A DNA stretch of 64,000 nucleotides from assembly GCF_900110275.1 (NCBI RefSeq), contig NZ_FODC01000006.1:62001-126000 (forward strand), given 5' to 3'. Below are positions 63,313 to 64,000 of this stretch, piece by piece. The position numbers and the translations under genes are program-made. This DNA is from Duganella sp. CF517. GTDB lineage: Bacteria > Pseudomonadota > Gammaproteobacteria > Burkholderiales > Burkholderiaceae_D. The notes beneath the pieces are model-generated. The model ran no database searches and was not told the origin of the DNA. It worked only from the letters and a program-made list of their open reading frames with translations. The first letter of the stretch is position 1; every line of letters begins with the position of its first letter.

Positions 63313-63955
63313 TTTCCGCTTCGATGAACACCAGATGGCGTTCCGCCTCCAGTCCAGGCACCGTCAAAGGCTCTAATTTCTGTACTTTCCATGGCTCCGG
63401 AAGCCGCTCTCGTTCCTCCTCTGGAGCCGTTCCTTTCAAGGCGATGAAGCGTCCGCCCTCTTGCAGCAGATGCCCCGACCAGTTGACGAAGTCCGACAGG
63501 TCGGCAAAGGCGCGCGAGGTGATGACATCGAACTTGGTCTTCACCTCCAGCTGCTCGACGCGCTTGGTGTAGACGGTCACGTTGGACAGGCCCAGTTCCG
63601 CCTTTACCTGGTTCAAAAACGCGGTTTTCTTGTGCACCGTATCAATCATCGACACCTTCATGTCCGGGCGGCTGATGGCCAGCACCATGCCCGGCAGGCC
63701 GCCGCCGGCGCCCACGTCGAGCACGTTTTTCGCGTCCGCGAACGCCGATACAGCGGCCAGCGAATCGAGCAAATGCAAGGTCACCATCTGCATCGGATCG
63801 CGCACCGACGTCAGGTTGTAGACCGAATTCCACTTGTTGAGCAGCGCCAGATAGTCCAGCAGCTTCTCCACCTGATCTTCCGCCAGGTCCAGCTTCAAAT
63901 CCTTGATGCCTTGTTTTAAAACATCCGCGACAACCACACGGTCGAACACCTTCAT
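63305..63955 (-). CDS. rsmG: 16S rRNA m7G527 methyltransferase
   Basis: 216 aa Rossmann methyltransferase, formerly GidB, adding m7G at position 527 of 16S rRNA. SAM motif VLDVGAGGGLPGMVLAI, N-terminal helical LLDYLALLNKWNSVYNLTSVRDP, ITSRAFADLSDFV. The ATG overlaps the stop of the gene upstream (ATGA). Followed by the tandem array and parA. Confidence 0.97.
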   Translation of the reverse strand: MKVFDRVVVADVLKQGIKDLKLDLAEDQVEKLLDYLALLNKWNSVYNLTSVRDPMQMVTLHLLDSLAAVSAFADAKNVLDVGAGGGLPGMVLAISRPDMKVSMIDTVHKKTAFLNQVKAELGLSNVTVYTKRVEQLEVKTKFDVITSRAFADLSDFVNWSGHLLQEGGRFIALKGTAPEEERERLPEPWKVQKLEPLTVPGLEAERHLVFIEAETV

Positions 63956-64000
63956 TGCACCGCCTCGTCTTTCTGCGCGTTTTTGTCATTCAGATAGCCG
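63952..64000 (-). CDS. mnmG: C-terminal end of the gene upstream of rsmG (probably mnmG), partial
   Basis: Fifteen sense codons ending in TGA, read as GYLNDKNAQKDEAVQ, overlapping the rsmG ATG. Too short to identify by sequence. The assignment to the tRNA uridine 5-carboxymethylaminomethyl modification enzyme MnmG rests on the common order mnmG-rsmG-parA-parB. Confidence 0.55.
   Translation of the reverse strand, partial: GYLNDKNAQKDEAVQ

Noticed and set aside
61300..64000. parS or DnaA boxes
   Set aside because: No TGTTTCACGTGAAACA-like palindrome or TTATCCACA cluster could be found by eye, so no origin or partition site is claimed.

Overview
The window is GC-rich, gene-dense chromosomal DNA from a beta-proteobacterium. 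It most resembles Oxalobacteraceae (Massilia/Duganella/Janthinobacterium type). Pointers are the order mnmG(partial)-rsmG-parA-parB-atpIBEFHAGDC, a SlmA-type TetR regulator, a fused PabB-PabC, an intracellular-type PHB depolymerase, and dispersed repeats of a kind I associate with that family. The placement is inference from protein similarity and gene order. No phage, IS transposase, integrase or CRISPR array was seen.

Layout. 1-15 kb is mixed housekeeping: a lipoprotein stub, kup, rarD, an alpha/beta hydrolase, an M61 peptidase, ettA, a small outer-membrane barrel, alkB, a small molybdopterin-fold protein, a MgtC/DUF924/DUF2520 run and a Xaa-Pro aminopeptidase. At 15.0-15.45 kb lie remnants of a broken short-chain dehydrogenase. 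At 15.4-24.8 kb a Crp/Fnr regulator diverges from an eight-gene, mostly overlapping operon: acyl-CoA synthetase, a full Liv-type ABC importer, a YjbR protein and a PaaK-like ligase. This looks like uptake plus CoA activation of an unidentified carboxylate. 24.9-41.6 kb holds hpt, a TPR protein, a nitronate monooxygenase-like enzyme, an MBL hydrolase, a ribbon-helix-helix regulator with its operator beside a PHB depolymerase, argB, tRNA-Thr(GGT), slmA, pabBC, ftrA, a glutathione peroxidase, gabD and ppk2.

41.6-48.4 kb is the most interesting block. A divergent polyamine/membrane locus has on one side a membrane-anchored aminopropyltransferase overlapping a Tat-exported FAD amine-oxidase-like enzyme. 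On the other side are DUF350 - SPFH/SHOCT - double DUF4178/zinc-ribbon - a tiny Gly-rich lipoprotein - S-adenosylmethionine decarboxylase, the last four tightly packed. It looks like a polyamine-linked envelope system. Related gene sets have been noted in comparative genomics, but no function is established for this arrangement.

48.4-54.1 kb is accessory: lipoprotein, CPBP protease, GST, AraC, an orphan RsbRD-type histidine kinase, and MarR plus hydrolase, the last three genes between two inverted 40-bp REP-like copies. 54.1-61.3 kb is the complete F1Fo ATP synthase operon read leftward from a strong promoter. 61.5-64 kb is parB, parA, rsmG and the end of the next gene (probably mnmG). A nine-unit, 9-bp tandem array lies between rsmG and parA.
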